Shown: piece by piece, positions 1-9,570 of the stretch
Layout: every line of letters starts with the position of its first letter
Position numbering within the stretch: the stretch's first letter is position 1
Source of the DNA: Maribacter algarum (ex Lu et al. 2025) (nom. illeg.)
Lineage (GTDB): Bacteria > Bacteroidota > Bacteroidia > Flavobacteriales > Flavobacteriaceae
Direction: 5' to 3'
DNA length: 64,000 nucleotides
Assembly (NCBI GenBank): GCA_947495915.1
Contig: CANMAW010000003.1
Location: 248,001 to 312,000 of the forward strand
Notes under the pieces: model-generated
Told to the model about the DNA's origin: nothing
The model's database searches: none
The model's input: only the letters and a program-made list of their open reading frames with translations
Made by a program: the position numbers and the translations under genes

Positions 1-43
1 GTGTAATATGTTTTTTAAATTCCGATAGCACTGCACAAAGGTA

Positions 44-871
44 TCAAAGAATTTGATCATCAAGCCATGTAGAAATCGTTTCAAACATTTTCACTTTATC
101 AATATCGTTATGCAATTCATGATAACCACCTTCAAACAAATGTAGTGATGTCAAATTCGACTGCTCATGAAATTCTTCGGTTCCTTTAAAATCAATAATA
201 GGATCAGCCGTACCATGAATTAAAAGGGAGTTGATTTTTAATTTGTCTGCATTCGTAATGGCCCATTCACCGGCATGCATTATCGGAAAAGAAAACATCG
301 GGCTCACCCTATCGTGTACTAAAGGGTCATTTTTATATTTTTCAATTTCCTCCGGTATTCTAGATATACCATTAGGGTCTAGGCCTGAAGGCATCGTGAT
401 CGATGGTAATCTATTTAACATCCATTTGCCAATAACCATTTTCCATTTGGGCGGTTGAAATGCTAATCGTAGATAAGGACTAGTTGCAATAATAGCTGCG
501 ATATCATTTTCTCTTCTTAAAGCATAATTGAGTACCAAGTTTCCGCCCATACTATGACCATATAACAATACAGGAATTTCAGGATAATAGCCTTTTGCCC
601 TATCGATTATAGCTTGCAATATATCTAACAAGGCATCGAAACTTGGGCAATGCCCTCTCTTTCCACTTGATTTACCGTGCCCTACATTATCATAGGTGAC
701 CACTGCAAAATCATTTTTTATCAGCATTGGCAACACATTTTGAAGATATCTTCCAGAATGTTCTCCAAAACCATGCACCAGCACCACTACCCCTTTAAAA
801 CTAAGAGGGGAAACATGCGCTCCATAAATTTCGCTACCATTGGTATGTATTTTGAACTCTTGAATATCCAT
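44..871 (-). CDS. alpha/beta hydrolase, monoacylglycerol lipase-like
   Basis: This is a 275-residue serine hydrolase of the lysophospholipase/monoacylglycerol lipase type. The oxyanion region HGFGEHSGRY lies at residues 33-42 and the nucleophile elbow GHSMGG at 105-110 (Ser107). The acid (HGTADPIID) and the histidine (GGYHELHND) follow near the C-terminus, so the catalytic triad looks complete. There is no signal peptide, so it is probably cytoplasmic and acts on acylglycerols or other small esters. It lies 13 bases downstream of pabB on the same strand and may be co-transcribed. The family is clear; the substrate is not. Confidence 0.85.
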   Translation of the reverse strand: MDIQEFKIHTNGSEIYGAHVSPLSFKGVVVLVHGFGEHSGRYLQNVLPMLIKNDFAVVTYDNVGHGKSSGKRGHCPSFDALLDILQAIIDRAKGYYPEIPVLLYGHSMGGNLVLNYALRRENDIAAIIATSPYLRLAFQPPKWKMVIGKWMLNRLPSITMPSGLDPNGISRIPEEIEKYKNDPLVHDRVSPMFSFPIMHAGEWAITNADKLKINSLLIHGTADPIIDFKGTEEFHEQSNLTSLHLFEGGYHELHNDIDKVKMFETISTWLDDQIL

Positions 872-884
872 TCTGTTTGATCTA

Positions 885-2183
885 TTAACCTTCTAATACT
901 TGCCGCATTGCCTTAGCCTTGAGTAAACATTCTTCGTATTCTTTCTCAGGAATAGCCTTAGCAGTAATTGCACTTCCAACGGAAAAAGAAACATACTTTT
1001 CAGAGGCGTTATACAGAATACTACGAATCACCACGTTAAAATCAAAATCTCCATCAGGGGTAAAATATCCAACTGCACCGCTGTAAAGCCCACGACGAAA
1101 TGATTCAAGTTCTTCAATTATTTTCATAGCTGAAATTTTTGGCGCACCAGTCATGCTACCCATCGGAAACGTCTCTTTAATAATCTCCACTGGGTTTTTA
1201 TCCTTATCGACTGTAGCAACAACAGTTGATATCATTTGGTGTACCTGATCAAAAGAATAAACTTTACAAAGTTCTTCAACTACTACAGTACCTTTTAAAG
1301 CACTTTTAGATAAATCATTACGTACCAAATCAACAATCATGATATTTTCGGCTCGTTCTTTTTCATCGTTAGCCAAAGTCTTGCGTAAGATATTGTCTTG
1401 TTTCTTATTTTTTGATCTTTTGGCGGTACCCTTAATGGGTTGCGAAATTACTTTGTTGTGTACCTTTTTTAAATAGCGTTCAGGTGTCGCCGAGAGTAAA
1501 TATTGATTACCTAACTTTAAATAGGTAGCAAATGGGGCTTTAGAAATTTCATTTAGTTTTTTATAAGTTTCTAAAGGTTCTAACGAGGTATTTTCAGCAT
1601 AAAACTCTTGGCAAAAATTAGCTTCATAAATATCTCCACGATGAATGTGAGAAAGCATACGATTTACTTTTCTAAAGTACTCATCTTTAAAAATGCGCAT
1701 TTTGATATGAACGGTACTTGTTGTTGGTTTTTGATCTGCATGATTTAGTTCTCCATTTAAAATCAAATTATAATCTTCTTGAATCTCATCTGCAGACATA
1801 TTCAAATAATTAAAAGTGACTTCAGATCCTGCTATACTTATTATTTTTTTTGGTTGAAAGAAGAATAAGTCTGCAAACTTTAAACCATCGCAATTATTTG
1901 ACTCAAGGTCTTCAACATCGTTTTTTAAATCATAAGACAAATAACCAAACAACCAATCATTGGTTTGTTCTTGATATTCTTTTAAGTCCTCAAAGGCATT
2001 AGCGGCATCAGTTTTCTTAACGGTAAGCGCATCAACAGCCAGCAGAGCATCAAACGTACTATATTTGTTTTTATGTGCATTGCTATCAAACCAAGCCACC
2101 TCTTCAAACTGTTGCGCCCATTGTAAGAGAGCATCTTTTAACAAATTAAGATTTTGAAAACTAAATGAAACCTGTTTACGCAA
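885..2183 (-). CDS. pabB: aminodeoxychorismate synthase component I (PabB)
   Basis: This 432-residue chorismate-utilising enzyme probably makes 4-amino-4-deoxychorismate for folate synthesis. The C-terminal chorismate-binding domain carries the family signatures RAENIMIVDLVRNDLS and FPMGSMTGAPK, followed by the RGLYSGAVGYF block. The N-terminal third is the less conserved component I domain. Anthranilate synthase TrpE is the main alternative, but there are no trp genes nearby and the length suits flavobacterial PabB. The start is 4 bases after the stop of the FMN reductase gene, which suggests translational coupling. Confidence 0.85.
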   Translation of the reverse strand: MRKQVSFSFQNLNLLKDALLQWAQQFEEVAWFDSNAHKNKYSTFDALLAVDALTVKKTDAANAFEDLKEYQEQTNDWLFGYLSYDLKNDVEDLESNNCDGLKFADLFFFQPKKIISIAGSEVTFNYLNMSADEIQEDYNLILNGELNHADQKPTTSTVHIKMRIFKDEYFRKVNRMLSHIHRGDIYEANFCQEFYAENTSLEPLETYKKLNEISKAPFATYLKLGNQYLLSATPERYLKKVHNKVISQPIKGTAKRSKNKKQDNILRKTLANDEKERAENIMIVDLVRNDLSKSALKGTVVVEELCKVYSFDQVHQMISTVVATVDKDKNPVEIIKETFPMGSMTGAPKISAMKIIEELESFRRGLYSGAVGYFTPDGDFDFNVVIRSILYNASEKYVSFSVGSAITAKAIPEKEYEECLLKAKAMRQVLEG

Positions 2184-2187
2184 TACC

Positions 2188-2721
2188 TTAAATTTCAGAT
2201 AAAAATAATGTGAGCTCTTTCAAATGTGCTTTTGACATTTCTTCGTCAACAATACCTTTTTTATCATCAAAATTTTGGTAGAAGAAAGGCATCGAAAAAT
2301 TATTGACTACTACTGCGCCAAAACGAGGAAGCAAATTCTTAATTACTTCATGTGCCCCAATTGCACCTCTACCACCGGGTGAAGTAGACATTAAAAATAT
2401 TTTTTTTCCTTCAAGAAAAGTTTTATCTAAACGAGACATCCAATCTAAGAAGTTCTTAAAATAGGCAGAAGGATTACTATTATGCTCATTGACTGAAATA
2501 ATAAGTCCGTCCGCTTTTTGGATATCATTTTTTATTTCAACCAAAGAATTTGAAAATCCGTTTTCTTTTTCATAGTCTTCACTATACATGGGGAAAGGAA
2601 AATTCGCCATATTCATTGTTTGAACACTGTGATCAGCGATCAAAGAGGCTGTATAATTAACTAGTTTTAAATTAATAGAATTCGAAGAATTGCTTCCCGC
2701 AAATGCCAATATTGCTGCCAT
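2188..2721 (-). CDS. NADPH-dependent FMN reductase family protein
   Basis: This is a flavodoxin-fold NAD(P)H:FMN/quinone reductase of about 177 residues. The N-terminus ILAFAGSNSSNSIN is the phosphate-binding loop of the family. The segment around SVNEHNSNPSAYFKNFLDWMSR is the typical NEYNxSxPxxLKNxIDW-like block, and STSPGGRGA binds flavin. I placed the start at the ATG of MAAILAF. The frame remains open to an upstream ATG at 2772, but those 17 residues do not resemble the family. It heads a short minus-strand unit with pabB and the hydrolase. Confidence 0.82.
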   Translation of the reverse strand: MAAILAFAGSNSSNSINLKLVNYTASLIADHSVQTMNMANFPFPMYSEDYEKENGFSNSLVEIKNDIQKADGLIISVNEHNSNPSAYFKNFLDWMSRLDKTFLEGKKIFLMSTSPGGRGAIGAHEVIKNLLPRFGAVVVNNFSMPFFYQNFDDKKGIVDEEMSKAHLKELTLFLSEI

Positions 2722-2858
2722 AATTACGTTTAAAGAGTTTGAACAACGAAAATACCGTAAATACATTTGCAATACGAGTATTTTGGCTAATTTCGCACTT
2801 CGAATGAATTAAACATGCTGTAATACAAGCATATAGCAGTTTATTTTAATTATTTCTC

Positions 2859-4034
2859 TTGGAAAAGAAAACGACACGATTATATTTCATTGATGCCATT
2901 CGCGCTTGGGCTATTCTTATGATGCTACAAGGGCATTTTATTGATGGGTTGCTTGATAATGTTTTTCGTGATAACTCTAATGTCTTTTATAGTTTATGGA
3001 AGTATTTCAGAGGCATGACCGCTCCAGTTTTCTTTACAGTATCAGGATTTATTTTTACCTTTTTATTAGTTAAATCTGCTGATGTCGGATTGGTAAACCC
3101 AAGAGTAAAAAAAGGTATCAAAAGAGGGCTTGAGCTATTGTGCATTGGGTACCTATTGCGTATGAATTTAGGGGGATTACTAGTTGGAGAGATTTATGAC
3201 TCTTTTTACCTGGTTGATGTATTGCATTGTATTGGTTTTTCCATATTAGGAATAATCGGCATTTATCTAATTACCAGTAAATTAAACCGTATGTGGTTGC
3301 CCGCAATACTATTGACTATTACTTTGCTACTTTTTATTGCAGAACCGCTATACAGTAAATGGACTTATACCTTTTTACCCGATGCTATCGCTAATTATTT
3401 TACCAAGACTAACGGGTCAGTTTTTACCTTGTTTCCTTGGTTTGGTTACGCCACTTTCGGGGCTTTTGTTTCCATCAACTTTACCAAGTTCAAAAATGCT
3501 AAGTACTTATACACCATTGCTATTAGCAGTGCTCTAGTAATAGGTTTATCATTGATTTTCTTTTCATCAGACTTCTTTTTGACGTTTTCACGATTTACAG
3601 GAATTCAGCTATTTGCAGATATTTATTTTAATAACTATTTGTTTATTCGATTAGGAGATGTGTTCATCGCCTTTGCCTTTTTTATGTTATTTAGGCAATG
3701 GTTGACAAATAAAACTCTTTTAAAAATAGGGCAAAGCACCCTATCTATTTACGTGATTCACTTTATCATTTTGTACGGAAGTTTCACCGGATTAGGATTG
3801 TACCAGTATTTTCATCACTCACTGTCACCTACAGTCGTGATATTTGGAGCAATAGCTTTCATGATAGTATGTTCTTTTTCAGCACTACTTTATGAAAAAC
3901 ACAAATTAGAATTGAAGGCATTCATTCACAAAACTTTAAAATTTGTTTGGACTCGTTTAGAACCATCATTAAAATATGCTTTAAGTAGAACCCGTCAACT
4001 AATATTGAAATTATTCGGATTTGTTAAGAACTAA
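2859..4034 (+). CDS. multi-pass membrane protein, DUF1624/heparan-glucosaminide acetyltransferase-like
   Basis: This 391-residue membrane protein has about ten hydrophobic segments. The N-terminal pattern RLYFIDAIRAWAILMMLQGHF is typical of DUF1624, a family related to heparan-alpha-glucosaminide N-acetyltransferase, with a conserved Asp and His in the first helix. The start is TTG; no in-frame ATG fits before the conserved helix. The C-terminal tail (about residues 345-391) is basic and probably cytoplasmic. Acyl transfer to an envelope glycan is the family expectation, but the substrate is unknown. It is transcribed away from the FMN reductase. Confidence 0.7.
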   Translation: MEKKTTRLYFIDAIRAWAILMMLQGHFIDGLLDNVFRDNSNVFYSLWKYFRGMTAPVFFTVSGFIFTFLLVKSADVGLVNPRVKKGIKRGLELLCIGYLLRMNLGGLLVGEIYDSFYLVDVLHCIGFSILGIIGIYLITSKLNRMWLPAILLTITLLLFIAEPLYSKWTYTFLPDAIANYFTKTNGSVFTLFPWFGYATFGAFVSINFTKFKNAKYLYTIAISSALVIGLSLIFFSSDFFLTFSRFTGIQLFADIYFNNYLFIRLGDVFIAFAFFMLFRQWLTNKTLLKIGQSTLSIYVIHFIILYGSFTGLGLYQYFHHSLSPTVVIFGAIAFMIVCSFSALLYEKHKLELKAFIHKTLKFVWTRLEPSLKYALSRTRQLILKLFGFVKN

Positions 4035-4068
4035 AAGAAAGGTTAGCACCTTTAAACTCACAAAGAAC

Positions 4069-4102
4069 AAAAAAGGCGCTGTCAGATGACAACGCCTTTT
4101 TT
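4069..4102. terminator. bidirectional intrinsic terminator
   Basis: A-run, then GGCGCTGTC, loop AGAT, then GACAACGCC, then a T-run. The stem is flanked by A and T tracts, so it can end both the membrane acyltransferase gene (+) and lpdA (-), which converge here. Confidence 0.85.
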
Positions 4103-4118
4103 AATTGCATGTACTTTA

Positions 4119-5525
4119 TTATATGTGCAATGCACGATCTTCTGTGGCTGCTAAGGCAGCTTCTTTAACGGCTTCAGCATACGTAGGGTGTGCGTGACTC
4201 ATTCGAGCAATATCTTCAGCAGAAGCTCTAAACTCCATCGCAGTTACTCCCTCCGCAATTAAATCTGCAACACGAGCACCAATCATATGAACACCTAAAA
4301 CTTCATCTGTTTTTTTATCAGCAAGAATTTTTACAAATCCGTCTACATCCATACTAGCTCTTGCGCGACCTAAAGCTCGCATCGGAAACTGTCCCGTCTT
4401 ATATTCAACTCCTGCTTCTTTCAATTGCTCCTCAGTCTTACCTACTGCTGCGACCTCAGGCCATGTATACACTACACCTGGTATTAAATTATAATCAATA
4501 TGAGGTTTTTGACCAGCTAAAATTTCAGCAACCAAACTACCTTCTTCCTCTGCTTTATGTGCCAACATAGCCCCTTTAATAACATCACCAATTGCATATA
4601 TATTAGAAACATTCGTTTGCAGTTGTTCATTCACGGCTACTCTACCTCGTTCTTCTAATTGTACTCCGGCTGCTTCTAAATTAAGACCATCGGTGTAGGC
4701 ATTTCTACCAACGGCAACTAAACAATAATCACCAGTAAAGGTTACTTCTTGCCCCTTTTTATCATCTGCCTTAATTATTACTTCGTCACCATTACGCTCA
4801 ACTGACTTTACCTTATGTGAAAGAGCAAATTTCACTTTTTGTTTTTTCATGGCTTTCATAAGCTCTTTAGAAAGAGAAGCATCCATTGTTGGAATAATAC
4901 GATCTAAATATTCAACCACGGTTACCTCTGCTCCTAGCCTCTTATATACTTGACCTAATTCTAAACCAATAACTCCGCCCCCGATTATAATTAAATGTTT
5001 CGGAATTTCTTTTAATTTCAAAGCTTCCGTTGAAGTGATTACTCGCTCTTTATCTAATTTGATAAATGGTAGGGTTGCTGGTTTTGAACCAGTAGCAATA
5101 ATGGTATTTTTAGCTTCTATAGTTGCAGTAGAACCGTCATTTTTTTTGATATTGATGTTTGTAGAATCTTTAAAACTTCCAACACCTTCAAAAACATCAA
5201 TCTTATTTTTATCCATCAAAAATTGAACTCCCTTAGTGGTCACATCAACAACACCTTGCTTTCGCGCAATCATTTGTTCAAGGTTCACCTTTATTTCTCC
5301 CGGAATATCAATGCCGTGTTCTTCGAAGTGTTTGATAGCATCTTCATAATGATGAGAAGAATCTAGTAAGGCTTTTGAAGGTATACAACCAACATTCAAA
5401 CAAGTACCGCCAAGAGTACTATATTTTTCAATGATTGCTGTTTTCATTCCTAATTGTGCACAGCGAATGGCTGCTACATATCCGCCAGGACCTGATCCTA
5501 TAATTGCTACATCGTATGAGCTCAT
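4119..5525 (-). CDS. lpdA: dihydrolipoyl dehydrogenase (E3)
   Basis: This is a 468-residue FAD and NAD-dependent disulfide oxidoreductase that re-oxidises lipoyl groups of 2-oxoacid dehydrogenase complexes or the glycine cleavage system. The FAD loop GSGPGGYVAA is at residues 10-19. The redox-active disulfide is in GGTCLNVGCIPSK (Cys42 and Cys47). The NAD loop GGGVIGLELG follows mid-protein, and the C-terminal HAHPTYAEAVKEAA holds the active-site His-Glu pair. No E1 or E2 genes are adjacent, so it may serve several complexes. Confidence 0.96.
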   Translation of the reverse strand: MSSYDVAIIGSGPGGYVAAIRCAQLGMKTAIIEKYSTLGGTCLNVGCIPSKALLDSSHHYEDAIKHFEEHGIDIPGEIKVNLEQMIARKQGVVDVTTKGVQFLMDKNKIDVFEGVGSFKDSTNINIKKNDGSTATIEAKNTIIATGSKPATLPFIKLDKERVITSTEALKLKEIPKHLIIIGGGVIGLELGQVYKRLGAEVTVVEYLDRIIPTMDASLSKELMKAMKKQKVKFALSHKVKSVERNGDEVIIKADDKKGQEVTFTGDYCLVAVGRNAYTDGLNLEAAGVQLEERGRVAVNEQLQTNVSNIYAIGDVIKGAMLAHKAEEEGSLVAEILAGQKPHIDYNLIPGVVYTWPEVAAVGKTEEQLKEAGVEYKTGQFPMRALGRARASMDVDGFVKILADKKTDEVLGVHMIGARVADLIAEGVTAMEFRASAEDIARMSHAHPTYAEAVKEAALAATEDRALHI

Positions 5526-5572
5526 ATTATTTTGAATTTTTTAATCTTACAAAATTAGTACTATTTTTTGTT

Positions 5573-6034
5573 TTAAAAACTTATTGCGGTAGTGTGTTTT
5601 ACCTCATTTATAACAAATGAACTTTGGGTGCTACCAATATTGCTAATTGCAGTTAATTTAGCCACCATAAACTCGCGATATGCCTCCATATCACGCACAT
5701 GTATTTTAAGAATGTAATCGTAATCACCACTAATGTGAAAACATTCCACTACTTCATCTAGCTGCTGTACTTCCTTTTCAAATTTTAAAACATATTCTTT
5801 AATATGTTGACTCAATTTGACATGACATAAAACCGTAAACGCTTTGTTGATCTTTTTCTTATCAACCAAAGCCACATAATCTTGAATAACTGCTGACTTT
5901 TCTAAGCGCTTTATACGCTCATATACCGCAGTATTTGACAAATTCAATGCACTAGCGTATGCTGCAGTTGTCTTCTTACAATCTTCTTGTAATAGGGCCA
6001 ATAACTTTATATCGGTTTCATCAAGTTTCAACAT
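5573..6034 (-). CDS. Lrp/AsnC family transcriptional regulator
   Basis: This 153-residue regulator has an N-terminal winged helix (LDETDIKLLALLQEDCKKT, then the recognition helix around SNTAVYERIKRLEKSAVI) and a C-terminal RAM ligand-binding domain (CFHISGDYDYILKIHVRDMEAY). It is divergent from the PLP C-S lyase gene across about 150 bp of very AT-rich DNA, the usual position for a local regulator responding to an amino acid. Control of the lyase and antiporter is inferred from this arrangement. Confidence 0.9.
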   Translation of the reverse strand: MLKLDETDIKLLALLQEDCKKTTAAYASALNLSNTAVYERIKRLEKSAVIQDYVALVDKKKINKAFTVLCHVKLSQHIKEYVLKFEKEVQQLDEVVECFHISGDYDYILKIHVRDMEAYREFMVAKLTAISNIGSTQSSFVINEVKHTTAISF

Positions 6035-6134
6035 GTTGAATTTTCTGTTTTAAAGTACTAAATCGAGCTATTTAGAATATTTATCTAAAATAAATAAAAT
6101 AACTAGTTAAAATATCTAAAAAAATCATATTGTA

Positions 6135-6165
6135 TTGTTTTAATAACTGTCCGAACCTAATTTTA
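6135..6165 (+). promoter_or_regulatory. candidate promoter of the PLP lyase gene
   Basis: TTG at 6135-6137, a spacer of 20, then TAATTTTA at 6158-6165, a 7/8 match to the Bacteroidota -7 element TAnnTTTG. The region upstream (6060-6130) is almost purely A/T and is a likely binding zone for the Lrp regulator. Confidence 0.45.
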
Positions 6166-6187
6166 GTACCTAAAAAAAACTAAAACC

Positions 6188-7423
6188 ATGAAAAAATCCT
6201 CAGCAAATCAGTTACAAGACCTGCAATATTTTGGAGAATTTGGAGGAGTAAACCCCTCTATATCTGATTCTTCTACATATACCTTTCTGTCAGCAAAAAC
6301 AATGTTCGACACTTTTGAAGGTAATACCGAAGGCTGTTATTTATACAGTCGTCACTCTTCACCTTCCAATTTATATCTTGGTGAGGCCTTAGCTGCATTA
6401 GAAGGTACCGAATCTGCAAATGTTTATGCAAGCGGTATGGGGGCTATTTCATCGGTAATTATGCAATTGTGTAATTCTGGAGATCACATTGTGAGCAGTA
6501 GAACGATTTATGGTGGCACTTATGCGTTACTGAAGAATTTCATGAAAAAATTTGTTATTGAAACAGATTTTGTTGACATCACTGCCATAGAACAAGTTGA
6601 AAAAGCTATTTGCACAAATACAAAAATGATTTATTGCGAATCTGTAAGCAACCCGCTACTAGAAGTTGCAGATTTAAAAGCCCTTGCAGCATTGGCAAAT
6701 AAGTACAATATTCCTCTTGTTGTAGATAATACCTTTTCTCCTTTATCTATAAAACCTGTTGATTTAGGAGCAGATATAATCATACATAGTTTAACTAAAT
6801 TTATTAACGGAACTAGTGATTGTGTTGCTGGCGCTGTATGCGGAACTGCTGAATTTTGCCTGAGTCTTAAAGATGTAAATAATGGTGCAGGTATGCTTTT
6901 AGGAAGTACTTTAGATAGTTTAAGAGCAGCATCAATTCTAAAAAATATGCGTACGCTACATATTCGAATGCAAAAACATAGCTACAATGCTCAGTATTTA
7001 GCAGATAAATTTGAAGCAGATGGTTTTCGGGTGGTATACCCCGGACTAAAATCACATTCTGGTCATGAGGTCATGAAAAACCAAATGAATACTTCGTATG
7101 GATTTGGAGGACTATTAACTTTAGATGTTGGGTCTTTAGAAAATGCTAACGCCTTAATGGAATTAATGCAAACCCAAAAATTAGGTTATTTAGCTGTAAG
7201 TTTAGGTTTTTATAAAACGTTATTTAGCGCGCCAGGAACATCTACTTCTTCAGAAATTCCGATGGACGAACAACTAGAAATGGGACTTTCAAACGGACTC
7301 ATTCGTTTCTCAATCGGGCTCGATAACGATATTGAACGCACCTATCAAATGATGACTGATTGTATGAAAAGATTAGAAATAACTGGTAATTCAACAGCAT
7401 TAAATACCACAAGAAATATCTAG
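6188..7423 (+). CDS. Cys/Met metabolism PLP enzyme (cystathionine/methionine gamma-lyase type)
   Basis: This 411-residue fold-type I PLP enzyme belongs to the trans-sulfuration family. The cofactor lysine is Lys204 in SLTKFINGTSD, and DNTFSP (180-185) holds the PLP ring aspartate. YSRHSSPS at 53-60 is the subunit-contact Tyr/Arg region. In classical methionine gamma-lyases the loop near residue 110 reads YGCT; here it is YGGT, as in cystathionine synthases and lyases, so the reaction is uncertain. Its divergent Lrp regulator and the following NhaC antiporter suggest sulfur amino-acid catabolism. Confidence 0.82.
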   Translation: MKKSSANQLQDLQYFGEFGGVNPSISDSSTYTFLSAKTMFDTFEGNTEGCYLYSRHSSPSNLYLGEALAALEGTESANVYASGMGAISSVIMQLCNSGDHIVSSRTIYGGTYALLKNFMKKFVIETDFVDITAIEQVEKAICTNTKMIYCESVSNPLLEVADLKALAALANKYNIPLVVDNTFSPLSIKPVDLGADIIIHSLTKFINGTSDCVAGAVCGTAEFCLSLKDVNNGAGMLLGSTLDSLRAASILKNMRTLHIRMQKHSYNAQYLADKFEADGFRVVYPGLKSHSGHEVMKNQMNTSYGFGGLLTLDVGSLENANALMELMQTQKLGYLAVSLGFYKTLFSAPGTSTSSEIPMDEQLEMGLSNGLIRFSIGLDNDIERTYQMMTDCMKRLEITGNSTALNTTRNI

Positions 7424-7480
7424 TTTGCACAAGCGTTGGCAAAATCGTAATATTACCAAATAACCAACCTGAAGGAATAA

Positions 7481-8968
7481 ATGGAGGCAAAAAAAGCTAA
7501 TAAACATCGTGAAAATGAGAAAATAATTGAAAACACAGAGTTAAGTATATGGGAGGCGCTACTTCCAGTTTTCATTCTTGTTGCCATGCTAGCGTATAAT
7601 GTGTTCGTTTTTGGTGATGATGCCTTAGGAGGCTCAAATCAATTCATCCTACTTTTGGGGGGCGCAGTAGCTGCTATTGTTGGGTTCGTTAATAAAGTTT
7701 CCTATAAGCAAATGATGGCCGAAGTTGCTGAAAATGTAAAATCGACAACTGGTGCTATCTTAATTTTGTTAATGGTTGGTGCGCTTTCAGGTACCTGGTT
7801 AATTAGCGGAATTATACCTTCAATGATTTACTATGGCCTTCAAATATTAAATCCTACAATATTTCTTGCCGCTTGCGTAATTATCTGTGCTGTTATATCA
7901 ATTGCTACTGGTAGTTCTTGGACCACCTCAGCTACCGTTGGTATTGCCCTGATTGGTATTGGAGACGCCTTAGGAATGTCGTTAGGAATGACCGCTGGAG
8001 CAGTTTTGTCTGGCGCATATTTCGGTGACAAATTATCACCGTTAAGTGATACAACCAATTTAGCTCCCGCTATGGCAGGAGGTGAATTGTTTAGCCATAT
8101 TAAATATATGACCATCACAACAGTACCAACAATCTTAATAACCTTATTAGTTTTTATAATATTAGGTTTTACAATAGAAACTAATGGTACCGCAGACACC
8201 GACGCAATTTTAGCTTCTATCGACAAAAGTTTCAATATTACAGGTTGGCTTTTTTTAGTACCTGTTGTTGTGATTTTTCTAATTGTCAAAAAAGCTCCAC
8301 CATTATTAGCGCTTTTAATTGGCACACTTTTGGGTGGTGTTTTTGCAATCATATTTCAGCCTAATATTGTTGCTGAAATTGGTGGTTCTACAAATTTAAC
8401 TTTAGAATCTGCTTACAAAGGAATTTTGAATGCCATTACTGTTAAAACAACTGTGGCTTCTGAGAATGCTACTTTGAGTGAGTTGTTTTCCGCAAAGGGT
8501 ATGACAGGAATGTTAGGTACCATATGGCTCATCATCTGTGCCATGGTATTCGGTGGTGTTATGGACGGAATAGGAGCACTATCTAGAATCACTAAATCAC
8601 TATTAAGTATGGCAAAAACTACCTTTGGATTGTTTTTAACTACTGTAGGTAGTTGTTTAGCGTTGAATTTCACTGCATCAGATCAGTACCTAGCCATTGT
8701 CGTGCCTGGAAAAATGTTCTCTAAAGCATACAAAGACAGAGGGTTGGCTCCTGAAAATTTAAGCCGAACTTTAGAAGATTCAGGTACTGTTACTTCGGTA
8801 TTAATCCCTTGGAACACTTGTGGAGCCTATCATAGCAGTGTACTTGGGGTAAGTGTTTTAGATTACATGTGGTATGCAATTTTCAATTACCTAAGTCCGA
8901 TTATGACTTTAATTTTTGCTGGCTTCGGAATTAAAATAAAACAACTTGCTACGCGCAATGCAAACTAA
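7481..8968 (+). CDS. nhaC: Na+/H+ antiporter NhaC family
   Basis: This 495-residue inner-membrane transporter has about twelve hydrophobic segments. The family blocks are visible: SSWTTSATVGIALIGIG, the acidic SGAYFGDKLSPLSDTTNLAP, and near the C-terminus LEDSGTVTSVLIPWNTCGAY. NhaC-family members exchange Na+ for H+, sometimes together with organic acids. The gene follows the PLP lyase by 57 bases, so they are probably co-transcribed. The antiporter may help manage the acid or ketoacid products of amino-acid breakdown, which is inferred from context only. Confidence 0.88.
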   Translation: MEAKKANKHRENEKIIENTELSIWEALLPVFILVAMLAYNVFVFGDDALGGSNQFILLLGGAVAAIVGFVNKVSYKQMMAEVAENVKSTTGAILILLMVGALSGTWLISGIIPSMIYYGLQILNPTIFLAACVIICAVISIATGSSWTTSATVGIALIGIGDALGMSLGMTAGAVLSGAYFGDKLSPLSDTTNLAPAMAGGELFSHIKYMTITTVPTILITLLVFIILGFTIETNGTADTDAILASIDKSFNITGWLFLVPVVVIFLIVKKAPPLLALLIGTLLGGVFAIIFQPNIVAEIGGSTNLTLESAYKGILNAITVKTTVASENATLSELFSAKGMTGMLGTIWLIICAMVFGGVMDGIGALSRITKSLLSMAKTTFGLFLTTVGSCLALNFTASDQYLAIVVPGKMFSKAYKDRGLAPENLSRTLEDSGTVTSVLIPWNTCGAYHSSVLGVSVLDYMWYAIFNYLSPIMTLIFAGFGIKIKQLATRNAN

Positions 8969-9063
8969 AAGTTAAGCAAACTCTAAAAGTTTAAAATAGC
9001 CTAAGATTAATACAATTTTCTATTCCTATTTTTTTATTTTCACAAAAATTTTAAAAAAATAGT

Positions 9064-9570
9064 ATGGCTTCATTAACATTACATGGAAATAAGATTAGCT
9101 CTTTAGGCAGTTTACCGGCAACCGGAAATACTGCACCTGATTTTAATCTTACTAAAGGGGACTTATCTGCCACCACCCTAGCTGATTACAAAGGAAAAAA
9201 AGTTGTTTTGAATATTTTTCCCAGTGTAGATACTGGTACCTGTGCTCAATCTGTACGACAATTTAATAAAGACGTAGCAGCCTTAGACAACACTGTTGTA
9301 CTTTGCATATCAAAAGACCTTCCATTTGCACAAGCTCGTTTTTGTGGAGCGGAAGGCATCGAAAATGTAGAAATGCTTTCCGATTTCAGAGATGGTAATT
9401 TTGGAAAATCTTATGGTGTTGAATTCACCGAGGGGCCTTTAGTTCCTTTACATTCTAGAGCAGTTGTAGTATTAAATGAATCTGGAAACGTATTGTATAC
9501 CGAACAAGTTGGTGAAATCGCTGACGAGCCAAACTATAAAGCAGCTCTTGAAGCATTACAAAATGGCTAA
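9064..9570 (+). CDS. tpx: thiol peroxidase, atypical 2-Cys peroxiredoxin
   Basis: This 168-residue Tpx reduces hydroperoxides with thioredoxin. The peroxidatic cysteine is Cys60 in PSVDTGTC and the resolving cysteine is Cys94 in ARFCGAEG, positions almost identical to E. coli Tpx (61 and 95). The family opening GNTAPDF and the C-terminal PNYKAAL are also present. The stop overlaps the start of dgkA by 8 bases, so the two genes are translationally coupled. Confidence 0.95.
   Translation: MASLTLHGNKISSLGSLPATGNTAPDFNLTKGDLSATTLADYKGKKVVLNIFPSVDTGTCAQSVRQFNKDVAALDNTVVLCISKDLPFAQARFCGAEGIENVEMLSDFRDGNFGKSYGVEFTEGPLVPLHSRAVVVLNESGNVLYTEQVGEIADEPNYKAALEALQNG

Noticed and set aside
7840-8352. Long minus-strand open frame inside the NhaC gene
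   Set aside because: Shadow frame of a membrane-protein gene; residues are low-complexity Ile/Pro/Ala and match nothing, while the plus frame is a complete NhaC.
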